Program-made: the position numbers and the translations under genes
Shown here: piece by piece, positions 1 to 8,497 of the stretch
How the letters are laid out: the number at the start of each line of letters is the position of its first letter
Numbering within the stretch: position 1 is the first letter of the stretch
The notes under the pieces: generated by a model
Told to the model about the DNA's origin: nothing
The model's input: only the letters and a program-made list of their open reading frames with translations
Database searches by the model: none
Assembly: GCA_018669005.1 (NCBI GenBank)
Contig: JABJAL010000020.1
Location: 129,117-193,116, forward strand
Source of the DNA: Nitrospinaceae bacterium
GTDB taxonomy: Bacteria; UBA8248
DNA length: 64,000 nucleotides
Direction: 5' to 3'

Positions 1-695
1 TCAGGGAAGTTGTGGGAACCCGAGCAGTTAATCCATGGCCGACCGGCGATACCGACGCGAAGGTCCGTATCCTTGCCGCCAATCTCGACAACCTTTCTGC
101 CCTTGAGGTAGCGAATAACCTCATTCTGGCGCTTGTCAATATTTTTCCACCGGCGAATACCGCCTGGTTTATCAGCAAAACATGCAGCCAAAACAAAATC
201 CTCATACTCGTGGAGCGACATCTCAGCATCCTGGGCATAGGCCTCTGTAGGAAACAGTGTCAAAGTCCACCTAAGGCCTTTTTTCCCCTTCGTGCGCTCA
301 TATTCAGCAGAGCGCTTCATAAATGTTTTCATTATCGACTGCCGAGCCACAGATGCGGCCGCCTGCTTTTTTGGATTAACCCCTGAAAGGCGGCGCGTAT
401 TCGTCTCCGATAGAATGCTGATCAGCACATCCACCTTTCCAACTTCAAATTTCGAAATGGGTGATACGTAGGCAATCTGCTCTTTATTGGCGTACCGGAA
501 AAACAACTCGTCCATACCCGGAAGACCTACCTGGGTATAGGGAAACGCCCCTAATTTCAGACATTCGGCATAAAGAGCGCGTACAAGAGGCTCAGCAACC
601 ACACCGCCCCGAATACTGACTAATTCCCCCTTGCTCACCTTTGCGGAATAGCGTGCAATTGTCTCTGCCATACGTTCTATGCGGATATCTTCCAT
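1..695 (-). CDS. M29-family aminopeptidase, partial (C-terminus beyond the left edge)
   Basis: Translating the minus strand from the ATG at 695 gives 231 uninterrupted codons that run off the left edge with no stop. The protein resembles the N-terminal domain of the metallo-aminopeptidase T / PepS family (M29), which removes N-terminal residues from peptides in the cytoplasm. Support comes from the opening helix, the G-x-L-V-S-I segment, the alternating 'ALYAECLKLGAFPYTQ' stretch and the terminal GGKDTDLRVGIAGRPW followed by NCSGSHNFP, matching the 'T-D-L...G-R-x-w...N-x-P-x-G-E' block of the family. A GGAG lies 8 nt upstream of the ATG. The metal ligands would be in the missing half, so catalytic competence cannot be judged. 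Confidence 0.8.
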   Translation of the reverse strand, partial: MEDIRIERMAETIARYSAKVSKGELVSIRGGVVAEPLVRALYAECLKLGAFPYTQVGLPGMDELFFRYANKEQIAYVSPISKFEVGKVDVLISILSETNTRRLSGVNPKKQAAASVARQSIMKTFMKRSAEYERTKGKKGLRWTLTLFPTEAYAQDAEMSLHEYEDFVLAACFADKPGGIRRWKNIDKRQNEVIRYLKGRKVVEIGGKDTDLRVGIAGRPWINCSGSHNFP

Positions 696-884
696 ATCAA
701 TTACTCCATCAATCCTGAATTGAATCCAATGAAATCGGCCAGATCATGCCACAATCACTAAAAAATTCCCATCGATTCGTGTTGCTCAATGAGATATAAT
801 AAAAGTATCAAAATGAATAGCCTCATAGCCGAACGGTCCTTGCCGTAAAGCAAGGCAAGAATCCATCAGTTGGAGGAATGCCAC

Positions 885-1220
885 ATGAAAAGACTACACA
901 GAGTCCGTAATTTCAAGCCATATCTGATGCGTTATGTTCACAAAAACGATCCGAACTACGAGCCCGTGTTACGAGAATTGCTCGACCATGAACACGAAGT
1001 CTACGATGAAACAACTCTGTCGAGAAAAGAAATGGCCCGTGGTGAACGCGGAGACAACACATGGGAAGTTGTGTTCAGCGAGTTGACTGACATTCTAACC
1101 CCTGTGCAAATTCAACAATTGTTCGAACATTTGGAAAAAGATTTTAGCGCCACATGTACTCGCTTCCGCGAAATGGCCGAGGCCCAGAAGCTCCTTGAGC
1201 ACGACGAAGGCGGGGGATAG
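885..1220 (+). CDS. Conserved-looking hypothetical protein, 111 aa
   Basis: I do not recognise this family. The ATG at 885 is preferred over an upstream TTG because GGAGG at 872-876 sits 8 nt before it. The protein is soluble, charged and probably all-helical, with a His/Glu-rich centre (LLDHEHEVYDE) and a C-terminal helix ending in DEGGG; there is no signal peptide or membrane segment. A TATAAT hexamer at 795-800 and a small hairpin (CCTTGC/GCAAGG, 838-855) lie in the leader, suggesting its own promoter. It is followed 46 nt later by a VOC-fold gene with its own ribosome site, so the two may be co-transcribed. Function unknown. Confidence 0.6.
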   Translation: MKRLHRVRNFKPYLMRYVHKNDPNYEPVLRELLDHEHEVYDETTLSRKEMARGERGDNTWEVVFSELTDILTPVQIQQLFEHLEKDFSATCTRFREMAEAQKLLEHDEGGG

Positions 1221-1266
1221 ATACACTACCGGCTTTATCCATTCATCATTTATCTGGAGATTTAAG

Positions 1267-1653
1267 ATGGCGAAATTTGGCTACGACCACATACACTTTA
1301 GGAGTGAGGATCCGCATGCCGCCCGCAAATTCTGGGAAGAAATGCTCGGCGCTACAGTAGTTCAAGAGCGCGAACTTGGCGGAGCACCCTCGTTCAATAT
1401 GGACCTGAATGGGATGATTTTTATCGTCTCGGGACGAGCCAAGGACGAAGACCCTATTCGAACGGGCTCCGAGCCACGCTACGGGCTCGACCATTTTGGG
1501 TTGAAGGTGGACAACATGGAAGAAGCGGCTGAGGAGCTTCGCGCTAAAAACGCAGAGTTCATTTGCGAGCCTTGGGAGATACGACCTGGCGTGAAAATCG
1601 CCTTCATCAAGGGCCCTGATAATATCAGCATCGAACTAGCCCAGCGAGATTAA
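1267..1653 (+). CDS. VOC superfamily (glyoxalase/bleomycin-resistance fold) protein
   Basis: A 128-residue protein made of two beta-alpha-beta-beta-beta modules, the usual size for one VOC subunit; such proteins dimerise to form a metal site. Candidate ligands are His8 or His10 near the start of strand 1, His76 in the LDHFG motif starting module 2, and Glu123 in SIEL at the end, which is the family's standard H-H-E placement. The ATG at 1267 has GGAG at 1256-1259. Reaction not predictable: VOC members include glyoxalases, dioxygenases, epimerases and resistance proteins. The next gene is convergent. Confidence 0.8.
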   Translation: MAKFGYDHIHFRSEDPHAARKFWEEMLGATVVQERELGGAPSFNMDLNGMIFIVSGRAKDEDPIRTGSEPRYGLDHFGLKVDNMEEAAEELRAKNAEFICEPWEIRPGVKIAFIKGPDNISIELAQRD

Positions 1654-1664
1654 CAAGCTTTTCA

Positions 1665-1693
1665 CCTCCCCTTTGTACAACGCAATGGGGAGG
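1665..1693. terminator. Stem-loop between convergent genes
   Basis: CCTCCCC (1665-1671) pairs with GGGGAGG (1687-1693) around a 15-nt loop, between the stops of the VOC gene and the convergent DUF218 gene. There is no T-run on either strand, so it is a weak candidate for termination or 3'-end protection. Confidence 0.3.
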
Positions 1694-1695
1694 GA

Positions 1696-2520
1696 TCAAT
1701 CCGAATTCAGATCTCCCAGATACCGATTTACTCTGTAAACTGCAATACCCAGATATTCGTGCAATACCTTTGAAAAGAGATTCCACCCACCTCTCGCCTC
1801 ATGAGCTATATGTTTCTTTGAAACCGCCGGAACGGGTTCGGCCTGGATACCATGGAAGCGAAAACTTTCAAGCGCGCGGAACATATGGATGCCATCCGTA
1901 ACAAGAAAAACACGCTCGCTTCCTCGTTTCTTTAAAATAGAGGCAGAAAATTTTGCATTCTGAGCCGTGTTCCTCGACTCCTCCTCCAAGAGGATGGTCT
2001 GTCGAGGAACACCCAGTGTAATGGCGAAACGAGCCATGGCGGCCGCTTCACTTATCCCCCCGAGGGAAGTCACCCCCGTGGAAAATAAAATCAATTTAGC
2101 TCTTCCCTCATGATAAAGCTGGGCCGCCCGGAGAACGCGTCGCTTTGAGGCCTCAGAGGGCGTTCCATCTTTCAGAACACCTCCCCCCAGAACCACGGCT
2201 ACACCTTCACCCGATTCTGAAACATCAAACGACAGAAGGGGTAAAGCCAAGTAATAAGAAATTGGGAAATAGTTTAGAATAAGAAAAAAAACGCCCGATG
2301 CGGCCACGAACGAGCGGCATGCCGAGAAAAGAAATCCCCTCCTTCGAGCGACAACTCCGAGGAAAAAATAAAAAATAGAGGGCAGGACAAAAAACAGCTG
2401 CAACCAATTAACGAGAACAGACGACAACCGAAGATGCGGAAGTACCATGAAAATCAATGCAGACAGCACAAACGGAAATAAAAAAAACATCCGTCCACTT
2501 TCCGAATCATCACTTTTCAC
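1696..2520 (-). CDS. DUF218 / YdcF-SanA-ElyC family membrane protein
   Basis: A 274-residue protein with two to three hydrophobic segments in the first ~95 residues and then a DUF218 domain. The domain shows V-V-L-G-G-G at 109-114, the E-S-R-N-T stretch at 181-185 with Asn188 (the family's N-T-x-x-N signature), and TDGIHMFRA at 208-216, the counterpart of the usual T-S-x-x-H-x-x-R-A. In E. coli, ElyC and SanA act in envelope integrity. The start is GTG at 2520 with a GGAAGG-like site upstream. It overlaps the stop of a short upstream reading frame, suggesting translational coupling. Confidence 0.85.
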   Translation of the reverse strand: MKSDDSESGRMFFLFPFVLSALIFMVLPHLRLSSVLVNWLQLFFVLPSIFYFFLGVVARRRGFLFSACRSFVAASGVFFLILNYFPISYYLALPLLSFDVSESGEGVAVVLGGGVLKDGTPSEASKRRVLRAAQLYHEGRAKLILFSTGVTSLGGISEAAAMARFAITLGVPRQTILLEEESRNTAQNAKFSASILKKRGSERVFLVTDGIHMFRALESFRFHGIQAEPVPAVSKKHIAHEARGGWNLFSKVLHEYLGIAVYRVNRYLGDLNSD

Positions 2521-2654
2521 ATTCTTTCCTTCCGTAAAAAATCAAGGATATCAACTTTGCGCAAAGGATTTTTTGCATCCTCTAAAATACGAACCTTTGT
2601 TCTCAGACGACTCCTCCGAATAATAACAGCCATATCGAAAAGAAAAATAAACAT
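2517..2654 (-). CDS. Possible small protein (45 aa), coupled to the DUF218 gene
   Basis: The reading frame starts at ATG 2654, with GGGG 8 nt upstream, or at GTG 2663, and ends with a TGA that overlaps the GTG of the DUF218 gene (GTGA). It encodes a hydrophobic N-terminus (MFIFLFDMAVII) followed by a basic, helical tail rich in Arg, Lys and Leu. This arrangement is typical of translationally coupled operon genes. The frame is short, no family is recognised, and it could instead be leader sequence. Confidence 0.35.
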   Translation of the reverse strand: MFIFLFDMAVIIRRSRLRTKVRILEDAKNPLRKVDILDFLRKERM

Positions 2655-2763
2655 GAAAAACACCCCGCCAGGGAAAACAGTATCAAAAAAAATTCAGGTA
2701 AAGTCGATAAGGCGGATAGATTGAGAATAGATCGAAACAAAGAAACTCTAGAGATAGACGAGT

Positions 2764-3441
2764 TTAGCGAGTACGGGTACGTCGCCCGATTCGGATGGGA
2801 GACCCCTTTTTCCGCAGAGGCGAATTAAGCGATACTGAGCCTTCTGGTGCGGATTTGATGCCATTTGTCCTAACACTGGCCGCAGTTTGCGTCGTAGTGG
2901 CTGGTCGGCTCGGCTTGATGACTTTCTTCGCGTCTTTGGCTCCCCCATTCATTCGTTGTGATGACCGATTTCTAAGCTCGCTCACACTGAATGAAGACTT
3001 CGCCTCCGATATTTCACTAGCTGACCAACCTTTTCTATTGTTTGAACGTGTTCTTTTCGAGGTCGCTTTAAACATGGGGGCCACTGACGGCTCAGAGTTA
3101 TCCCAGCCTTTATGTTGCATTTGAGCCGTCCGTTTTCGTAAGTTACTCACGCCTCCATGATCAAGCCCTTGCGATCTGGAACCTTTCACTTCGGCAAGAT
3201 CCCATCCCTTATTTTCTTCTGCACGCCTTCTTCTTGAACTTACGTGCGCAGTGGGTGTTTTTGTCTTGGCGGCTTTACTCTTTTTGGGCTTAGGTGTCGA
3301 TATTTTCGAAAACCAACGGAGTAATCCCCCATTGCTCCCACCTCCCGAGAGCAACAGAACATTGACCACCACCAGGACCAAAATAATTTCAACCCATGGG
3401 ATAGACCCCGATGACCAAATATCAACTAAACCTTCAGGCAT
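2764..3441 (-). CDS. Unrecognised single-span membrane protein with KGW repeats, 225 aa
   Basis: No family recognised. The ATG at 3441 is chosen because GGAG lies 9 nt upstream. A short N-terminus is followed by one transmembrane helix at about residues 14-32, then GGGSNGG, then roughly 180 residues of Lys/Arg/Ser/Thr-rich, probably disordered sequence with a very basic tail (GRRTRTR). Three copies of a short module start with KGW at residues 78, 111 and 137, each continuing D/S-x-x-E; two are followed by a V/F-S-x-L-R-K/N-R element (98-104, 152-159). The topology suggests a membrane anchor with a basic tail that could bind nucleic acid, anionic polymer or a partner protein. Function unknown. 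Confidence 0.6.
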   Translation of the reverse strand: MPEGLVDIWSSGSIPWVEIILVLVVVNVLLLSGGGSNGGLLRWFSKISTPKPKKSKAAKTKTPTAHVSSRRRRAEENKGWDLAEVKGSRSQGLDHGGVSNLRKRTAQMQHKGWDNSEPSVAPMFKATSKRTRSNNRKGWSASEISEAKSSFSVSELRNRSSQRMNGGAKDAKKVIKPSRPATTTQTAASVRTNGIKSAPEGSVSLNSPLRKKGSPIRIGRRTRTR

Positions 3442-3661
3442 GAAACCAATCTCCAAAATACAAACTTTATCGACACACCCCAAAGTACTTCCTTACTACC
3501 TTTTAAATATAACCCATTTGTACAAATAAGCCAAATAGCAAAGATACTATGAACAAATCAGGGCATAAACTATTACAAATAGGTCCATTACTCCTATTTT
3601 AGCTGAAGAGACATTTCATCTTGTCCATAATTTCTTTTATTATTTTCGCTCTTTTTAGGTC

Positions 3662-4834
3662 TCAGGGCTGCCCAGCCAGCATTTCATAAATCGCCATGGT
3701 TTCTTTGGCCGCTCTGTCCCAGGTAAAACCCGAGGCATGTCGGATACCACTAAGTCGCATTTCCTCGTACGCATCACCCACCTCGGCGGCATTAAAAATA
3801 GCAGTGGCCCATGCTTCTTCATCATTTGGGTCCAACAAGATCGCAGTATCACCCCCAGCTTCGGGAAGCGAGGCTGCCATTGAACTGATAACCGGGGTTC
3901 CGCAGGCCATTGCATCCAAAACAGGAAGCCCGAAACCTTCGTACAAGGAGGGATATAAAAAAAGTCTGGCACCAGCATATAACGTGGGAAGATCGTTGTC
4001 TGCGATATGACCAAGAAGGCGAATACCAGCACGCTCTCCTCCCGCTTCGTTGATCAGATTTTGAATTAAGCGACCATAAGGGCTGCTCATATCCCCCGCC
4101 AGGACCAACGAAAGATCCATTCCTCGTTTTCGTGCCTTACCATATGCGCCCAGCAATACCTCAAGATTCTTCCGATAGTCAAACCCACCAACATATAGCA
4201 AATAGTCATTTTCAAGATCTAACCTTTCCCGAAGGAGATGAATCTCATTATCGTTTTCGGGAACCACCATGCCGGGCGCAGGAGCCGGATACACAACGTG
4301 CACCCTGTCTTCGGGAAATCCCATTAAGCGCACCAGATCCGCCCGTGAGTGCTCCGATATGGCGATAACACGATCAACCCTTCCCAGAGCGTAGCTCAGA
4401 TATCGCGAATACATCCCAATTTTCGCCCTCACTGGCAGCGCATAGCGATCAAGATAAATATCCTTCACCGCCAAGGGCATGAGGTCATAGACACTCCCGA
4501 CAACCGGCACCGACATTCTGCGTAGCGGGAGGTTCCACTGAAAGTAGGCGTGAAGAACATCAGGCCGAGCTAGCTTCACTTGGCCGTGCAGATGCAAGGC
4601 ATCCCGAATCCACGAAAATGAGAACACACCGCCGCAACCGGCTCTCGATATAGTTTCGGCGTTGGATGTAGAAGCCACTCCAAAAGATGCGCCTTCCACT
4701 CCACCAGGTGTGAAGAGGAGATAGTGGTGGGAGCCTTCGGCGCGCAACAATGCCTCCAGGAGAAAGCCCCCCAACGCCCCAACACCACGATTTCTGTGCT
4801 GAACAATTGGAGCCGTATCAATTCCAATTCGCAT
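3662..4834 (-). CDS. Family 4 glycosyltransferase
   Basis: A 390-residue GT-B fold enzyme. The N-terminal domain opens MRIGIDTAPI and has the glycine-rich loop RGVGALGG, which usually contacts the nucleotide-sugar. The C-terminal half shows the conserved YVGGFDYRKN strand-turn and EGFGLPVLDAMACGTP, the E-x7-E nucleotide-sugar site of the GT4 family. It would add a sugar from an NDP-sugar to a glycan or lipid acceptor at the inner face of the cytoplasmic membrane. It stands alone, well away from the main LPS cluster. The ATG at 4834 is preferred over the TTG one codon earlier. Sugar specificity unknown. Confidence 0.88.
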   Translation of the reverse strand: MRIGIDTAPIVQHRNRGVGALGGFLLEALLRAEGSHHYLLFTPGGVEGASFGVASTSNAETISRAGCGGVFSFSWIRDALHLHGQVKLARPDVLHAYFQWNLPLRRMSVPVVGSVYDLMPLAVKDIYLDRYALPVRAKIGMYSRYLSYALGRVDRVIAISEHSRADLVRLMGFPEDRVHVVYPAPAPGMVVPENDNEIHLLRERLDLENDYLLYVGGFDYRKNLEVLLGAYGKARKRGMDLSLVLAGDMSSPYGRLIQNLINEAGGERAGIRLLGHIADNDLPTLYAGARLFLYPSLYEGFGLPVLDAMACGTPVISSMAASLPEAGGDTAILLDPNDEEAWATAIFNAAEVGDAYEEMRLSGIRHASGFTWDRAAKETMAIYEMLAGQP

Positions 4835-5311
4835 CAAGAAAATCTCATCCTATAAATTTCGAAAGTCGCTGAATTCATGTCAACCCTCCTCCAGAGACCA
4901 ATTTCACTCTGATTAATAAACGTTGAGAAGCAGACCGTAATCCCCGAAAAGAAGGCCTTCGACACTTTCATTATCACCTATCCTACAATTTCTGAATTAA
5001 TTTTAAAATTCTTACAAAATCCTAATTAAAAACTTTTATTGTTTGAATTATCAGGGGTTGCATTGATACCCCTTTTTTGAGCAAATGAAACTGTTGTCTG
5101 GCTACTACTTTTGAGAAGCCCCAAAAGCTCCGTGAAATGAAATTTAATAATTATTTTAAAAAAAGCAAAACTACTTAGTACGAAAAGAATACTAAATAGA
5201 CTTAGCAAAGAAACAAGAATTTCGGCTCTCCTGACATCGTGAAAAATGCCGCTGAAGCTCAAAAGCTTCTCTTTGTCATTTAGATGCCTTATTGAGTGAG
5301 GTCTCAGATAA
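4835..5311. other. AT-rich intergenic region with an orphan terminator
   Basis: 477 nt without a supportable gene between the divergent GT4 and receiver-TPR genes. Short frames here lack ribosome sites. The one strong element is the intrinsic terminator at 5053-5078, described separately. Confidence 0.5.
5053..5078 (+). terminator. Intrinsic terminator in the leader of the receiver-TPR gene
   Basis: AGGGGT (5053-5058), a 9-nt loop, ACCCCT (5068-5073) and a T-run through 5078 form a good plus-strand rho-independent terminator. No plus-strand gene lies upstream. It must therefore end a small RNA starting in 4840-5050 or act as an attenuator in the leader of the gene that starts at 5312. Confidence 0.6.
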
Positions 5312-6481
5312 ATGGCCCAGGACAAAATTGATCCTGCTACCCCAATCCTCGTTGCCGAGAGCAGCCCGGTCCAGCAGGCGCTCGTCAAAGAATTTCTAGA
5401 AGATTTTCATTTCCAAGATATAACAATCATTAAAGATGGCTATGAACTTCTCAAAGCTATCAAAGGGCAGAAATACGGTTTCATGATTATCGATCACCAC
5501 CTAAGTAAATCGAATAGCCTAAACACCATATCAAGCATACGCGACTGTCCGCTTAACAACGACACACCTATTATTTTCACTTACAACAACAATATGGAAT
5601 TGGACGAGAAGAGAGATTTACTCTCGGACATGAAATCCATGACTCTTTCGGCTCTTATTCCAAAACCATTTGGAAAAGATATTTTTCGCGATAGTGTCGA
5701 AAAAGCATCGAATAGCACCATTGTTACAGCCACCGAACAAGAATTGCGTGGAGAAAAATCTCTCACCGCAACGACAGTCGCTCTTGAACTCGCTAGCAGC
5801 CTCAGGGATTCTGGTGAATTCGAGAACGCTGGCAAAATATATATTGAGGCCATGCTCAGCGTTTTTCATGGAATGGCGGAAGTTTATCTCGCAAGCGGAA
5901 AAATAGACGCGTGCAAATCCGTTCTTCGCGAAGCCTGCCGAATTGATCCCGAAACCGAGAAAAAATTCTTAGCCAAAACACAAAAATTCATTGATCGGGG
6001 AAATGAAAATCTCAAATTAAAACGATTCCGCATCGCGAAATTCGAATTCGAAGCCGCACTATACCTCGACAACAATTGCCTGCCTGCACATTCGGGCATC
6101 GGAGAAAGCCTCCTTGGCCTCAAAGAAAAAGATGGTGCCCTCGAATCCTTCAAGAAGGTTCTGGAATTCCAACCCGATATCCAAAGCAGGCTTATGTATA
6201 AGCGTATTGGAACTGTGGCATTCAAACTAAAAGAATACGAAATCGCCATAAAAGCGTACGAAATAGCGATCGGTTTTATTCAAACGGACCCCGAGTTATA
6301 CTATCTCCAATCCCTCGTTTTCGTTTCACAATGGAAATTTGAGGACGCGCTTTTAAGTATTAACAGAGCAATCAACTTAAATTCATCGTTTAAAGAAGCC
6401 ATAAACGCAAAGAAAAAAATCATGGCCTGGATGGCTGCCAAAAATAAAAACCCGGTCGCCGCGACAGCTCCGACCTCCTAA
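5312..6481 (+). CDS. Degenerate receiver domain fused to TPR repeats
   Basis: A 389-residue cytoplasmic protein. Residues 10-130 form a response-regulator receiver: the phospho-acceptor is Asp61 (MIIDHHL), with Thr90 and Lys118 in their usual places. The acidic pair that binds Mg2+ is replaced by Glu16-Ser17, so phosphorylation may be weak or absent. From about residue 150 to 375 helical repeats fit tetratricopeptide repeats, including 'A-x-x-G-I-G-E-S-L-L-G-L' and 'Y-x-x-A-I-K-A-Y-E-I-A' patterns, which bind partner proteins. There is no DNA-binding output domain. A PilZ gene follows 74 nt downstream, hinting at a shared signalling role. Confidence 0.85.
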   Translation: MAQDKIDPATPILVAESSPVQQALVKEFLEDFHFQDITIIKDGYELLKAIKGQKYGFMIIDHHLSKSNSLNTISSIRDCPLNNDTPIIFTYNNNMELDEKRDLLSDMKSMTLSALIPKPFGKDIFRDSVEKASNSTIVTATEQELRGEKSLTATTVALELASSLRDSGEFENAGKIYIEAMLSVFHGMAEVYLASGKIDACKSVLREACRIDPETEKKFLAKTQKFIDRGNENLKLKRFRIAKFEFEAALYLDNNCLPAHSGIGESLLGLKEKDGALESFKKVLEFQPDIQSRLMYKRIGTVAFKLKEYEIAIKAYEIAIGFIQTDPELYYLQSLVFVSQWKFEDALLSINRAINLNSSFKEAINAKKKIMAWMAAKNKNPVAATAPTS

Positions 6482-6555
6482 ACATAATCTCTATGGCAAT
6501 CAAAACAAGAACAAGCTAGTATTCATGCTTCCTAGTAAATTTCGGAGTTAACGAA

Positions 6556-6888
6556 ATGAGCACACCCGAGGATGGTCGAAAATTCAAACGTTTCTTCCTA
6601 CCCGTCGTGATCCAGGCACCCGGGATTTCTGATTTACCCCTAGTTCCTGAAGATGTCAGTGCGGGGGGCTTTAAGGTTCTAGTGACGACTGAGCCCAATC
6701 TAAATGTGCAGTTCGAGTGCTCTATACAAATTTCCAGCGAAGTTTTCGACGATTGCCAGGCGACGGCGGCCTGGGCCCATGATAACGGCGATGGCACTTG
6801 GTATGCGGGAATAACCATCCATGCACTTTCAGGCGATCGGGATTTTCTTGAATTGACACTAAGCAAAGCCGATGAAGATTTGAATTAA
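6556..6888 (+). CDS. PilZ domain protein (probable cyclic-di-GMP receptor)
   Basis: At 110 residues this is a single PilZ domain. It has both halves of the cyclic-di-GMP signature: R-x3-R at Arg8-Arg12 (RKFKR) and D-x-S-x-x-G at Asp33-Gly38 (EDVSAGG). Single-domain PilZ proteins typically bind cyclic-di-GMP and modulate motility, polysaccharide synthesis or type IV pili through protein contacts. GGAG 8 nt before the ATG supports the start. It lies directly after the receiver-TPR gene, so the two may work together; the target is unknown. Confidence 0.85.
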   Translation: MSTPEDGRKFKRFFLPVVIQAPGISDLPLVPEDVSAGGFKVLVTTEPNLNVQFECSIQISSEVFDDCQATAAWAHDNGDGTWYAGITIHALSGDRDFLELTLSKADEDLN

Positions 6889-6995
6889 CTTTAAATACCA
6901 AACTTTTGTAGAGGTCTGATTTCGCACCCTTCCATCAATCACTACACGCACTTACTTAAGTTAACTTTACCCGCCCACCTACTTGCCATTGAAAA

Positions 6996-8285
6996 TTAGG
7001 AATAGAGTGACTTTTGAAGCTGCTCGCGAACATTTTCAGGGTTTAGTCCATTCGCCCTTAACAAATCACCAGCCTCGTCAAGGACTCGATCCATATCCTC
7101 ATAAAGCTTGAAAGTTTTCGTCCAATCAGGATATTCGAACCCCATGGCCTGCCCAAGAATGCTCATGAAGTTTTCCACCTCGACAGGATGATTACCCTCC
7201 TCGCCACACAAATCACGATGACAGCCATGATAAATCGTCGCAATGGAATCTGCCCCTGCCGCTACTGCCGACGCAAAAAGTTTCTCATGCAAGGCATCCT
7301 TCGCTCCCGGGACATGTAGTGTGGGGCATTGGTAACCATGGTCAGCGTGCTGCTCAATCTCGACTACTTCAAGACCCGGAACGTTTCTTAAAATCCCTTG
7401 AACGTTTTCCTCCACACCGTCGGTTCCGCCGTGCAAATGCACAGCAACACGCTTATTTACCGGCCGAATGAAAAGAGCCTTAAGATCATCTATGCGCTCC
7501 ATAAGGTAGCGTGAAATATGAATAAAGGGGAGAGAGTCTCCCTGCGGCCCTGAATAGATATTGATGTTTTCAGTGTATTGCATTTGGCAAGTAGGACAAA
7601 ATGTAATCACATTCTCAGGGTTGTATGCCTTGAACATATCTAGTGATCGACGCCCCATGGCAGCCCCGCCTTCGAGATCTCCTCTTCGGATATGGTTGAT
7701 ACCGCAACAGTGAGCAACACCGCCCGCCACCTCGTAATCAAGACCCATTCGGTCAAAAACATCCATACATGAAAGCAGAATGTGCGGGGTCTGTAGAATA
7801 TTACAACCAAAATAAAACACGGATTCTGCACTGGTCTTCTTCCCGCCACGCACGGCGGTTAAGCGCTTAAAAACTTCAGGCTCAATCTGGAGAGCAGCCA
7901 TAAGGCGAATTGTCCGACTCAGAACCTGAAAATAATCTCGGCTCTCAACCTTAATTTCAGAAAGTTCGCCGGCAGATTCCTTTAACTTGAGTTTCGCATA
8001 GGAGATCATTTCCCTAGGGTTCACATCCTCGGGACAAGCCTCGATGCATACCCCACTCTTCTCGCAATTCTCCACCCATTTTTGAGCCTCGAGTGAAAAT
8101 TTCTTTCCATTCAATATACCGAGAACACCTGATGTCACCTGCTCGGAGTTCGCCCCAGAGAAATTGTCATAAGCATTCATTGGGCAAACCTCAAAACACT
8201 TTCCACATGCTGTGCACGCTTCGGTGATCTGAGCTACCCGCTCATCCATGAAATCCGCATACATCCCCGCCGATTCAATCGCCAT
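6996..8285 (-). CDS. HdrD/GlpC-like (Fe-S)-binding CCG-domain oxidoreductase
   Basis: A 429-residue protein with two ferredoxin-type cluster motifs followed by two CCG-type domains, the layout of HdrD, GlpC and DsrK subunits that pass electrons to membrane quinone or disulfide partners. Motif 1 is canonical (Cys24, 27, 30, 34). Motif 2 has Cys74, Ser77, Cys80, Cys84, so one ligand is serine. The first CCG domain is complete (Cys161, Cys193-Cys194-Gly195, Cys230-x-x-Cys233). The second is degenerate: the usual D-P-C-H is HLHGG and the CCG position reads YQCP, ending in HGCHRDLC. No flavoprotein or membrane partner is adjacent, so the electron donor and acceptor are unknown. Confidence 0.82.
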   Translation of the reverse strand: MAIESAGMYADFMDERVAQITEACTACGKCFEVCPMNAYDNFSGANSEQVTSGVLGILNGKKFSLEAQKWVENCEKSGVCIEACPEDVNPREMISYAKLKLKESAGELSEIKVESRDYFQVLSRTIRLMAALQIEPEVFKRLTAVRGGKKTSAESVFYFGCNILQTPHILLSCMDVFDRMGLDYEVAGGVAHCCGINHIRRGDLEGGAAMGRRSLDMFKAYNPENVITFCPTCQMQYTENINIYSGPQGDSLPFIHISRYLMERIDDLKALFIRPVNKRVAVHLHGGTDGVEENVQGILRNVPGLEVVEIEQHADHGYQCPTLHVPGAKDALHEKLFASAVAAGADSIATIYHGCHRDLCGEEGNHPVEVENFMSILGQAMGFEYPDWTKTFKLYEDMDRVLDEAGDLLRANGLNPENVREQLQKSLYS

Positions 8286-8497
8286 ACCTAATTCACCTTG
8301 AACTTCTATTCAAATCACTAATCCCAGATACCGGCCAAAACATGTTCCCGACTAATATTATCATAATCAATCAGGCATGCCTCCTAGATATTTTCTGTAA
8401 TTCTGAATCGTTTTGCTCAATATCTTTGCGCCCGGTTCGACAAAAAAAGGTTACAGTGCTTAAGATAAAATATTTTATTGGGAAAAAAGGAGCACTC

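Noticed and set aside
5026-5388. A 120-codon minus-strand frame across the leader of the receiver-TPR gene
   Set aside because: It overlaps the strongly supported plus-strand gene and terminator, and shows no recognisable features.
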